A stretch of 64,000 nucleotides of DNA from NCBI RefSeq assembly GCF_000717185.1, contig NZ_JNYE01000003.1, positions 92,654-156,653 of the forward strand, given 5' to 3'. Positions 1-7,557 of the stretch are shown here, one piece after another; within the stretch, counting starts at the first letter, position 1; each line of letters opens with the position of its first letter. The DNA comes from Kitasatospora phosalacinea. Its GTDB lineage: Bacteria > Actinomycetota > Actinomycetes > Streptomycetales > Streptomycetaceae. The notes beneath the pieces are model-generated. The model saw only the letters and a list, made by a program, of their open reading frames with translations. It did no database searches and was not told where the DNA came from. Position numbers and translations under genes: made by a program.

Positions 1-37
1 GCGAACGGGACGCGAGTGCTGCGCGAACGGGACGCGA
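1..37. repeat. 15-bp direct repeat pair upstream of cutC
   Basis: Two identical 15-bp copies (GCGAACGGGACGCGA) lie at 1-15 and 23-37. The window starts inside this stretch, so more copies may exist to the left. No function can be read from them. Confidence 0.5.
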
Positions 38-109
38 ACGGGGGAGGAACCGGGGCCGAACGGCGGCGGGGGCTCGCCCGGGGCCTGCCGATGTGGCAGG
101 CTATCGGAT

Positions 110-796
110 ATGTCTAGACCAATGTTCGAAGTCATCGCGCTGACCCCCCAGGACGCCCGGGCCGCCGAGTCGGGCGGCGCCGACCGCCTCGAACTGGTCA
201 CCGACATGGCCGCCGACGGACTCACCCCGTCGGTCGCGGACTTCGCCGCGATCCGCGCCGCCGTCGACCTCCCGCTGCGCGTCATGCTCCGCGTCCGCGA
301 CGGCTTCACCCCCGGCGACCTCGACGACCTGCTCGCCCGCACCGCCGCACTGCGGGCCGAGGGCGCCGAGGAGTTCGTGCTCGGCTTCCTCACCCCCGAC
401 GGCGCGGTCGACCTCACCGCCACCCGGGCCGTCGCCGAAGCGGTCCGCGGCTGCCGCTGGACCTTCCACCGCGCCATCGACCACAGCGCCGACCGCTCCG
501 AGGTCCGCGCCGCCGTCGCCGACCTCCCCGGCCTCGACACCTTCCTCACCTCCGGCGCGGCCGTGGGCGTCGACGCCGGCCACGAGGTCCTGCTCGGCGA
601 ACTCGCCAAGTCCGGCGAACCCGGCTACCGCCAGCAGATCCTGATCGGCGGCGGCCTGCGCGCCGAACACGTCCCCGAACTCCGGGCCGCGGGCTTCGAC
701 GCCTTCCACGTCGGCGGCGCGGTCCGTGAGGGCGGCTGGACGGGTGCGGTCGACCCGGCGAAGGTCGCCGAGTGGCGGGCCCTGATCGGGAGCTGA
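110..796 (+). CDS. cutC: CutC family copper homeostasis protein
   Basis: The 228-aa product matches the CutC TIM-barrel family in length and in its N-terminal signature (A-A-E-S-G-G-A-D-R-L-E-L near residues 18-29). The motif FHRAID (about 120-125) and the glycine-rich IGGGLRAEHV stretch (about 176-185) are also typical. CutC was linked to copper tolerance in enterobacteria, but its biochemical role is not settled; the protein is cytosolic. I see no Shine-Dalgarno directly before the ATG, and the A/T-containing stretch just upstream could be a promoter of a leaderless message. The gene stands alone: the next gene is on the other strand beyond a large inverted repeat. Family call is firm, function less so. 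Confidence 0.88.
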   Translation: MSRPMFEVIALTPQDARAAESGGADRLELVTDMAADGLTPSVADFAAIRAAVDLPLRVMLRVRDGFTPGDLDDLLARTAALRAEGAEEFVLGFLTPDGAVDLTATRAVAEAVRGCRWTFHRAIDHSADRSEVRAAVADLPGLDTFLTSGAAVGVDAGHEVLLGELAKSGEPGYRQQILIGGGLRAEHVPELRAAGFDAFHVGGAVREGGWTGAVDPAKVAEWRALIGS

Positions 797-840
797 ACCA
801 CCAGCGCGCGGGGGGAGTCGCTGCGTGGGCGGGATGGTGC

Positions 841-977
841 AAGGCAGGGGCGCGGGGAACTGCGCGGCCGGGCGAGCACGCACAGCCGGATCGCGACGCA
901 GGACAGTGCCTTGCACCGTCTCGCGACCACGCTGACGTGCGACTCCCGCCGCGCGCAGTTCCCCGCGCCCCTGCCTT
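841..977. repeat. Long dispersed inverted repeat with perfect 26-bp arms
   Basis: The arms at 841-866 and 952-977 are perfect reverse complements of each other; their core is GGGGCGCGGGGAACTGCGCG. The 85-bp interior is also GC-rich. The element sits between the 3' ends of cutC and the helD-like gene, so it could act as a bidirectional terminator. A second, diverged copy is at 20691-20817, and right-arm sequences recur at 7394-7554 and 56114-56134. Confidence 0.8.
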
Positions 978-994
978 CGCAGCGCCCCTGGCTG

Positions 995-3067
995 CTACGC
1001 CAGTTCGGAGGGCAGGGGCTCCGCGTGGAGGACCGTCAGGCCGGAGACCGCGCGGGTCAGGGAGACGTAGAGGCGGCGCAGGCCGGTGCGGTGGTCGGGT
1101 TCGCCGGTGACGATCGCGGTGGGTTCGTCGAGGACCACGTGGTCGTACTCGAGGCCCTTGGCGAGGGAGGCGGGGACGAGGGTGAGGCGGGCCTCGGCGG
1201 TGGTCTCGGTGCCGGGGGCGAGGTGGGGGAGCCCGGCGGCGGCGAGGGCCGCGGCGAGGGCGGGGACGCGGGCGTCCGCGGCGATCAGGCCGACGGAGCC
1301 CTCGTGCCGGAGGGCTTCCCGGCAGGCGTCGAGGACGGCGCCGTCCAGCCCGTCCGGGACGTGCCGGAGGACGAGCGAGCCGGGCAGGTCGCGGACGGAG
1401 GTGGCGGGGGCCAGGCCGGGGGCGATCGCGGGGAGGAGCCGGGAGGCGTAGGCGATGACCTCGCCGGGGACGCGGAAGCCCTGGGTGAGCTCCTCGACGT
1501 GGGCGCCGTCCTTGCCGAGGTGGTGCAGGGCCTCCTGCCAGCTGCCGGTGGCCCACGGGGTGGTGCCCTGGGCGAGGTCGCCGAGGACGGTCGCGGAGCC
1601 GGTGGTGCAGCGGCGGCCGACGGCCCGGTACTGCATGGGGGAGAGGTCCTGGGCCTCGTCGACGACCACGTGGCCGAGCGAGGGGGTGCGGTGCACCAGG
1701 TCGGCGGCCTCGTCGATCAGGACGGCGTCGGCGGCGGACCAGGGCGCGGTGCGGGCGCTGCGCGGGGGCTTGGCCCAGCGCAGGGCGGCCTGCTCCTCGG
1801 CGTCCAGGATCCCGTCCGCGGCGGCGGCGAGGAACTCGGCGTCGCCGAGCAGCCGGTGCACCAGCTTGACCGGGTCGACGGCGGGCCAGCACGCCTTGAC
1901 GGTGGCCTTGACCGCGGCGTTGCGGGCGACCGCGTCCTGCACCCGGTCGTCGGGGGCTTCGCCGCCCTGCTCCATCTTGACCAGGACGGCGTGCGCGATG
2001 CGCTGCGGGAGGGCCTCCAGGGCGGCCCCGTAGCGGATCTCGCGGTCCGCCAACTCGCGGACGATCTCCTCCAGTTCGTACGCGGGCACCCGCCAGCGGC
2101 GGGAGCCGCGGACGACCACGCAGGGCTCGGTGGGCACGGTGATCCCGGCGCGGACGGCGTTGCGCAGGACGCGGGCCATCCGGGCGTCGCCCTTGATCCG
2201 GGCGGTGTCGGCGCCGTCGGTGCCGCGGACCTCGACGTGGCCGACGAGTTCCTGCACGGTGGCCTGGGCGACGTCCAGCTCGCCGAGGGCGGGCAGCACC
2301 TGCTCGATGTACTGGAGGAAGGAGCGGTTCGGGCCGACCACCAGGGTGCCGGTGCGGGCCAGGCGCTCGCGGTGCGCGTACAGCAGGTAGGCGACGCGGT
2401 GCAGGCCGACGGCGGTCTTCCCGGTGCCGGGGGCGCCCTGGACGCAGATGGTGCCGGTGACGTCGGCGCGGACGATCTCGTCCTGCTCGGGCTGGATGGT
2501 GGCGACGATGTCGCGCATCGGGCCGACGCGGGGCTTCTCGATCTCGGCGGCGAGCAGCGCGGAGCCGGTGTCGGCCTCGTCCGGGTCGGAGAGGTTCTCG
2601 TCCTCGTAGGCGGTCAGTTCGCCGCCGGTGTAGCCGAAGCGGCGGCGCTTGGCGACGTCCAGCGGCTCGGTGCGGCTGGCCCGGTAGAACGGCTGGGAGA
2701 CCGGGGCGCGCCAGTCGATGACCATCGGGTCGCCGCCGGCGTCGTGCACGTGGCGGCGGCCGATGTAGAAGCGCTCGCCGCCGCTGCCCTCGGAGGCGGC
2801 CTCGCTGATCGCGTGCAGGTAGTCGAGGCGGCCGAAGAACAGCGGGGTGTGGGCGAGGTCGGCGAGGGCCTTGATCCGCTCGTCGACCTGCTTCTGCAGC
2901 ACCTGGGCGGACACCCAGGTGCCCGCCACGTCGCGCAGGTCGAGGGCCTCGACGTCCTCGCGCATCGCCTTCAGGGCGGCCCGCGAGGCGGCCAGGTGGG
3001 AGCGTTCGCGGCCGAGCGGGTCGGTGCTGTCGGCGGCGGGCGCGTCGGTGGGGGTGGGGGAGTGCAC
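995..3067 (-). CDS. helD: HelD-type RNA polymerase recycling ATPase (UvrD/SF1-like)
   Basis: The product is 690 aa from a GTG start at 3067. A longer frame reaches 3139, but the GTG is preceded by a good GGGAAGG ribosome site and the extra 24 residues look non-coding (Arg/Pro-rich). Visible motifs are Walker A GAPGTGKTA (about residue 208), a DEAQDLSPMQ-type Walker B/motif II, and a C-terminal SF1 motif L-Y-V-S-L-T-R-A. The N-terminal part resembles the coiled HelD secondary-channel arm (LKAMREDVE, QVLQKQVDERIKAL). HelD proteins bind RNA polymerase, reach into its channels and release stalled enzyme using ATP; some actinobacterial relatives (HelR) give rifamycin tolerance. I did not find a rifamycin-associated element upstream. 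Which HelD class this is cannot be decided by eye. Confidence 0.85.
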   Translation of the reverse strand: MHSPTPTDAPAADSTDPLGRERSHLAASRAALKAMREDVEALDLRDVAGTWVSAQVLQKQVDERIKALADLAHTPLFFGRLDYLHAISEAASEGSGGERFYIGRRHVHDAGGDPMVIDWRAPVSQPFYRASRTEPLDVAKRRRFGYTGGELTAYEDENLSDPDEADTGSALLAAEIEKPRVGPMRDIVATIQPEQDEIVRADVTGTICVQGAPGTGKTAVGLHRVAYLLYAHRERLARTGTLVVGPNRSFLQYIEQVLPALGELDVAQATVQELVGHVEVRGTDGADTARIKGDARMARVLRNAVRAGITVPTEPCVVVRGSRRWRVPAYELEEIVRELADREIRYGAALEALPQRIAHAVLVKMEQGGEAPDDRVQDAVARNAAVKATVKACWPAVDPVKLVHRLLGDAEFLAAAADGILDAEEQAALRWAKPPRSARTAPWSAADAVLIDEAADLVHRTPSLGHVVVDEAQDLSPMQYRAVGRRCTTGSATVLGDLAQGTTPWATGSWQEALHHLGKDGAHVEELTQGFRVPGEVIAYASRLLPAIAPGLAPATSVRDLPGSLVLRHVPDGLDGAVLDACREALRHEGSVGLIAADARVPALAAALAAAGLPHLAPGTETTAEARLTLVPASLAKGLEYDHVVLDEPTAIVTGEPDHRTGLRRLYVSLTRAVSGLTVLHAEPLPSELA

Positions 3068-3375
3068 GGCGGACCTTCCCGGCCGCCCGGCACAAGGGGG
3101 GGGGCGGCGGACTCGTCTGGGCTCACGGCGAAAGGACACCGGCCGGTTCCCGAGCGGCCGGCACTCCCACGGCTGCCGACGGCGCTGGCACCACGGTTCG
3201 GGAGGGGCAGACGGACGATCCTAGACCCGGCGCCGTCCGGGTGCGAATCCTTTTCCCCGGGGGATCCCCGGTACCGGAGTAGGGGGGCCGTACACCCGCA
3301 GGACGAGGCGCGCCACCGCGGGCTCGGGCCTTTCGGCCGATGCGCCCGCTCCGGTCGTGAACATACCGTGGAGAC
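3068..3375. other. Divergent intergenic region, helD / 54-aa ORF
   Basis: This holds promoters for both sides and no further gene that I can support. On the minus strand TAGGAT (3223-3218) could be a -10 box for helD. On the plus strand TACCGT (3364-3369) ends six bases before the ATG of the small ORF. A GC-rich palindromic stretch (CCCCGGGGGATCCCCGG) lies near 3257-3273. Confidence 0.4.
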
Positions 3376-3540
3376 ATGACCACCGAACGAGTGAACCCGC
3401 AGGTCGAGGCCGTCCACGGCGCGCACCGCGCCGAGGGGCGCCGCCGCCACCCCGTGGCCAACGCCGTCCGCAACGTCGGCATCGTGCTCGACACCGCCGC
3501 GCGCGTCCTGTTCCTCGGGCGCGACGGCGTCAAGCTCTGA
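3376..3540 (+). CDS. Small basic protein, 54 aa, unknown function
   Basis: An ATG at 3376 opens 54 codons ending at TGA 3538-3540. The product has a polar, Arg/His-rich N-terminal half and an amphipathic C-terminal half (V-R-N-V-G-I-V-L-D-T-A-A-R-V-L-F-L-G-R). It has no signal peptide and no motif I recognise. GGAG sits only two bases before the ATG, while a -10-like TACCGT ends six bases before it, which suggests a leaderless message. The gene ends seven bases before the stop of the convergent XPB helicase gene. Regular GC3 bias and the neat fit between neighbours favour a real gene. Confidence 0.6.
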   Translation: MTTERVNPQVEAVHGAHRAEGRRRHPVANAVRNVGIVLDTAARVLFLGRDGVKL

Positions 3541-3547
3541 CCTGCCG

Positions 3548-5179
3548 CTACAGGTCGTCGGCGTCGACGATCCGGTACGCGTAGCCCTGCTCCGCCAGGA
3601 AGCGCTGGCGGTGCGCCGCGAAGTCCTGGTCGACGGTGTCCCGGGCGACCACCGAGTAGAAGTGCGCCGCGTGCCCGTCCGCCTTCGGGCGCAGCACCCG
3701 GCCCAGCCGCTGGGCCTCCTCCTGGCGGGAGCCGAAGGTGCCCGAGACCTGGATCGCGACGGTGGCCTCCGGCAGGTCGATCGAGAAGTTCGCGACCTTC
3801 GAGACCACCAGCACGCGGATCTCCTTCGACCGGAACGCCTCGAACAGCTTCTCCCGCTGCGCGTTCGTGGTCTCGCCCTTGATCACCGGGGCGTCCAGCG
3901 CCTCGCCGAGCTCGTCCAGCTGGTCGATGTACTGGCCGATCACCAGGGTCTGGTCGCCCGCGTGCTTCTCCACCAGCCGCTCCACCACCCGGCGCTTGGT
4001 CGCCGTGGTCGAGCAGTACCGGTACTTCTCCTCCGGCTCGGCCGTCGCGTACGCCAGCCGCTCCGAGTCGGTCAGCGTCACCCGCACCTCGCAGCAGTCG
4101 GCGGGCGCGATGTAGCCCTGCGCCTCGATCTCCTTCCACGGGGCGTCGAACCGCTTCGGGCCGATCAGCGAGAACACGTCGCCCTCCCGGCCGTCCTCGC
4201 GCACCAGCGTCGCGGTCAGGCCGAGCCGGCGGCGGGCCTGCAGGTCCGCGGTGAACTTGAACACCGGCGCGGGCAGCAGGTGCACCTCGTCGTACACCAC
4301 CAGGCCCCAGTTGCGGGCGTCGAACAGCTCCAGGTGCGCGTACACGCCCTTCCGCTTGGTCGTCATCACCTGGTAGGTGGCGATGGTGACCGGGCGGATC
4401 TCCTTGCGGGTGCCGCTGTACTCGCCGATCTCGTCCTCGGTCAGCGAGGTCCGCTTCACCAGCTCGTGCTTCCACTGCCGGGCCGAGACGGTGTTCGTCA
4501 CCAGGATCAGCGTCGTCGACTTGGCCTCCGCCATCGCCGCCGCGCCCACCAGCGTCTTGCCCGCGCCGCACGGCAGCACGACCACGCCGGAGCCGCCGTG
4601 CCAGAAGCCGTCCACCGCGTGCCGCTGGTACGGGCGCAGCTGCCAGCCGTCCTCGTGCAGGTCGATCGGGTGCGCCTCGCCGTCCACGTACCCGGCGTGG
4701 TCCTCGGCGGGCCAACCCAGCTTCAGCAGCACCTGCTTGATCTGCCCGCGCTCCGAGGGGTGCACCAGCACCGTGTCCGGGTCGACCCGGGCCCCCACCA
4801 GCGGGGCGATCTTCTTCGAGCGCAGCACCTCCTCCAGCACCGGCCGGTCGGTGGTGGTCAGCACCAGGCCGTGCACCGGGTGCTTCTGCAGCTGCAGCCG
4901 CCCGTAGCGCGCCATGGTGTCCGCGACGTCCACCAGCAGGGCGTGCGGCACTGGGTAGCGCGAGTACTCCACCAGCGCGTCCACCACCTGCTCCGCGTCG
5001 TGCCCCGCGGCCCGCGCGTTCCACAGCCCCAGCGGCGTCACCCGGTACGTGTGCACGTGCTCCGGCGCCCGCTCCAGCTCGGCGAAGGGCGCGATCACCC
5101 GGCGGCACTCCGCCGCCCGCGGGTGGTCGACCTCCAACAGCAGCGTCTTGTCGCTCTGCACGATCAGCGGTCCGTCCAC
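3548..5179 (-). CDS. XPB-type DNA repair/transcription helicase (SF2)
   Basis: The 543-aa protein is a bacterial XPB helicase, a 3'-5' SF2 enzyme whose archaeal and eukaryotic relatives open DNA in repair and transcription. In order it shows an N-terminal damage-recognition-like region, the Q-motif-like LRPYQRHAVDGF, Walker A LPCGAGKT (about 200-207), DEVH box (about 293), TAT motif followed by the XPB-specific RED loop (VREDGRE, about 324), and motif VI QRLGRVLRP (about 487). Length matches mycobacterial XPB. ATG at 5179 is preceded by a purine-rich AAAGGGG site. A DUF2079 membrane protein lies upstream, and a second helicase-like protein of the type often found near XPB in actinobacteria is 2.4 kb further up. 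Confidence 0.92.
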   Translation of the reverse strand: MDGPLIVQSDKTLLLEVDHPRAAECRRVIAPFAELERAPEHVHTYRVTPLGLWNARAAGHDAEQVVDALVEYSRYPVPHALLVDVADTMARYGRLQLQKHPVHGLVLTTTDRPVLEEVLRSKKIAPLVGARVDPDTVLVHPSERGQIKQVLLKLGWPAEDHAGYVDGEAHPIDLHEDGWQLRPYQRHAVDGFWHGGSGVVVLPCGAGKTLVGAAAMAEAKSTTLILVTNTVSARQWKHELVKRTSLTEDEIGEYSGTRKEIRPVTIATYQVMTTKRKGVYAHLELFDARNWGLVVYDEVHLLPAPVFKFTADLQARRRLGLTATLVREDGREGDVFSLIGPKRFDAPWKEIEAQGYIAPADCCEVRVTLTDSERLAYATAEPEEKYRYCSTTATKRRVVERLVEKHAGDQTLVIGQYIDQLDELGEALDAPVIKGETTNAQREKLFEAFRSKEIRVLVVSKVANFSIDLPEATVAIQVSGTFGSRQEEAQRLGRVLRPKADGHAAHFYSVVARDTVDQDFAAHRQRFLAEQGYAYRIVDADDL

Positions 5180-5251
5180 GCCTGTGCATCCCCTTTCGCG
5201 CGGGCCAAACCTCCAGTGTGCCGCATCGCCGCGGTGCCCGGTGCAGGCCGG

Positions 5252-6856
5252 TCAGCCCAGGAAGAAGTTGTGGCCGACGTCGGGCGGGATGACCTCCTCG
5301 TACGGGGTGGAGCCCGGGCCGGGGAGGTGGGTGCCGGGGACGGGGTCGGTGCCGGTGCGGTGCAGCAGGGTGACGCCGTCCTGGTCGAAGAGCTCCTGGT
5401 AGCCGTGGGCGAGCAGCAGGGCGCGGTACTCGGCCTGCTCGGGGTCGCGCTGGAACGGGAAGGCGCGCTGGGTGTAGCGGAGGACGACGTACTCCTGGCC
5501 GCGCGGGGTGCCGTCGGCCAGCACCACCTCCGTGCGGTTGGTCAGGCGCGGCGCGATCTGGTTGTCGGCCTCGACGGTGGCGCCGTCCGGGATCAGCGCC
5601 GCCGCCCGGACCAGCGCCGCCGTCGTGGCCTTCGGCTGCCACTCGTACGGGACGGCCAGGTGGTACAGGCCGAGCGCGGCGGACGCGGACAGCGACAGGA
5701 CGGCGGCGGTGGCGCCCAGGCGGCGGGCCTGCGTGCGCCTGCCGCGGGACCACAGCACGCCCAGCGCCTCGATCGCGGCGGTCACCAGGATCGGCCACAG
5801 GAAGGCGTCGTAGTGCCGGGCGATCGACCAGTGGTTCGGGTTGTCGGAGAATATCCGCTCGGCCAGCAGCGGCAGCGCGACGAGGGCCGTCCCCGAGCGC
5901 AGCGGGAGAGCGGCCGTGGTGAGCACCAGCCAGCCCAGCAGCATCGGCTTCAGCGGGCTGGAGAACGCCGACTCGGCCAGCAGCCACGGATCGCCCAGGA
6001 CGTGCCGCAGCGCCTCGCCGCCGTCCGCGCCGAGCTGCCCGTAGTTCCAGTAGTAGCCGGGCGCGCCGCCCATCGCCGGGATCAGGTAGGCGATCTCCAC
6101 CGCGCTGGACAGCGGACCGCCCAGCAGCAGCGCCCACCCCAGCAGCTTCGCCCGCCGGTCCGCGCCGCCGCGCTCGCGCCACAGCAGCACCGCGCCGTAC
6201 GCGCCCACCGCCAGGCCGATGTCCTCCTTGGTCGCGCACAGCAGCAGTGCCGCGACCGCGGCCCCGCCCCAGCGCCGCGCCCCCGCCCGCTCGAACAGCA
6301 GCAGGAACAGCGGGACGGCGAACCCCACCTCGTGGAAACCGCTCCGGGAGGAGATCAGCAGCGGCCAGCCCAGGCCGTACACCAGCGCCGCGACGTCCCG
6401 CACCCGGGTGCGGACCCGCTGGTCCGCGTCCGCGAACGCCCGGGTCGCGATCCGGCGCACCAGCGGCACGCCCGCCGCGAACAGCGCGGCCTGGCCGACC
6501 AGCAGCATCCGCGGGTCGTCCCACAGCCAGTACAGCGGGGCCGCCAGCGCCAGCACCGGCGAGAAGTGGTCGCCCAGCAGCGAGAACCCGGGCGGGAACT
6601 CGTGGTGCACGCTCTTCAGCGTCGACACCGGCAGCCCGAAGTGCGCGTAGCCGCGCACGCCCTGGTCGAAGATGCCCAGGTCGAAGCCGCCCAGCTGGAG
6701 CGAGGTCCACTGCTGGACGCCCAGCGCCAGGCAGGCGGCGAAGCACAGCAGGGTCAGCAGCACGGTGCGGGCCCGGCGCGAGGACAGCCGCACCCCGGAC
6801 GCGCGGACCGCCGCCCCACGGGCGGCGCGGGGCGGCAGAGCGGAGGTAGTGGTCAC
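5252..6856 (-). CDS. DUF2079 multi-pass membrane protein
   Basis: The product is 534 aa from GTG 6856, which has AGGA eight bases upstream. After a basic N-terminus the first membrane segment (about 30-50) is followed by a conserved DUF2079 signature (L-G-G-F-D-L-G-I-F-D-Q) and the loop E-F-P-P-G-F-S-L-L-G-D-H-F-S-P. Ten or so hydrophobic segments follow and the last 120 residues are soluble. The organisation recalls GT-C type membrane glycosyltransferases or mannosyltransferase-like proteins; that function is an inference. Gene is on the same strand as the XPB helicase, 72 bp upstream of it. Confidence 0.82.
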   Translation of the reverse strand: MTTTSALPPRAARGAAVRASGVRLSSRRARTVLLTLLCFAACLALGVQQWTSLQLGGFDLGIFDQGVRGYAHFGLPVSTLKSVHHEFPPGFSLLGDHFSPVLALAAPLYWLWDDPRMLLVGQAALFAAGVPLVRRIATRAFADADQRVRTRVRDVAALVYGLGWPLLISSRSGFHEVGFAVPLFLLLFERAGARRWGGAAVAALLLCATKEDIGLAVGAYGAVLLWRERGGADRRAKLLGWALLLGGPLSSAVEIAYLIPAMGGAPGYYWNYGQLGADGGEALRHVLGDPWLLAESAFSSPLKPMLLGWLVLTTAALPLRSGTALVALPLLAERIFSDNPNHWSIARHYDAFLWPILVTAAIEALGVLWSRGRRTQARRLGATAAVLSLSASAALGLYHLAVPYEWQPKATTAALVRAAALIPDGATVEADNQIAPRLTNRTEVVLADGTPRGQEYVVLRYTQRAFPFQRDPEQAEYRALLLAHGYQELFDQDGVTLLHRTGTDPVPGTHLPGPGSTPYEEVIPPDVGHNFFLG

Positions 6857-7027
6857 GGCTTCGGTCCTGTCGGGGGCCGACGAGGCCCGGTCGCACGGGT
6901 GGACCCAACCACCCCCGGTCGCTCCGCAGTCTAACCGCCGCCCCCGGGGCGGCTCCGGCGTCCCCGCGAAGCGGAAGCCGGGCCGCCGCACCAGTGACCC
7001 GCGCCGCGCTCGCTCGTTGGGCAGGGC

Positions 7028-7309
7028 ATGATCAAGCCCAACCGATTCCTGGCCGGCCTGGCGCTCTCCGGCGCGGCCCTCGCCACCGCCCTCGGGGCGG
7101 CGCCCGCCCACGCCGCCGACACCGAGGCCATGGCCCTCGACCAGGTCGCCGACATCGGCCAGCCCGGCGGCCTGATCGGCACCGTCGCCTTCACCGGCAC
7201 CGGCCTGCTGACGGGCGTCGAGCCGAAGATGCCGGACCCGCACGCGATCGTGGACGAGGCGAAGAAGCAGAAGGCGGAAGAGGACGCGAAGCAGGCCGCC
7301 GGCAAGTAG
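7028..7309 (+). CDS. Small secreted protein, 93 aa
   Basis: The product starts with a clear Sec signal peptide: basic IKPNR, hydrophobic LAGLALSGAALATALGAA, and a cleavage site after A-H-A (about residue 29). The mature chain of about 64 residues is acidic to mixed, with G-G-L-I-G-T-V-A-F-T-G-T-G-L-L-T-G in the middle and a Lys/Glu/Ala helix at the C-terminus. Small actinobacterial exported proteins of this build are common, but I do not recognise a named family. It is divergent from the DUF2079 gene. Its AGGG site is close to the ATG, so initiation may be weak. Confidence 0.7.
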   Translation: MIKPNRFLAGLALSGAALATALGAAPAHAADTEAMALDQVADIGQPGGLIGTVAFTGTGLLTGVEPKMPDPHAIVDEAKKQKAEEDAKQAAGK

Positions 7310-7344
7310 GCGGAGCGCGGACGGACGCGCTGACAGGGGTGCGT

Positions 7345-7413
7345 CCAGGGGCGCGGGGACGGGGACTACACAGCGGTGCGTGCTTGCTCGGTCGTGCAGT
7401 TTCCCGCGCCCCT
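7345..7413. repeat. Compact copy of the dispersed inverted repeat
   Basis: A left arm CAGGGGCGCGGGGA (from 7346) faces a right arm TTTCCCGCGCCCCTG ending near 7414. The sequence is a short version of the element at 841-977. Its right arm is the first unit of the tandem array that follows. Confidence 0.55.
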
Positions 7414-7554
7414 GTGCAGTTCCCAGCACTCCTGTGCAGTTCCCTGCGCCTTCGCGCAGTTCACCAGTGCCCCTGTGCAGTTCCCAGGGCCTCCGTGCAG
7501 TTTCCCGCGCCCCTGTGCAGTTCCCAGGGCCTCCGCGCAGTTCTTCGCGCCCCT
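7394..7554. repeat. Eight-copy 20-bp tandem array
   Basis: Eight units of 20 bp (one of 21) run head to tail: 7394, 7414, 7434, 7454, 7475, 7495, 7515 and 7535. The consensus is GTGCAGTTCCCNGCGCCCCT. Units at 7394 and 7495 are identical, as are those at 7475 and 7515. The array ends four bases before the stop codon of the minus-strand gene at 7558. The units match the right arm of the dispersed inverted repeat, so the array looks like an amplified arm. There are no spacers, so it is not a CRISPR. Confidence 0.85.
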
Positions 7555-7557
7555 GCG

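Noticed and set aside
7394..7554. CRISPR array
   Set aside because: Units of 20 bp are directly joined with no spacers, and no cas gene is near.
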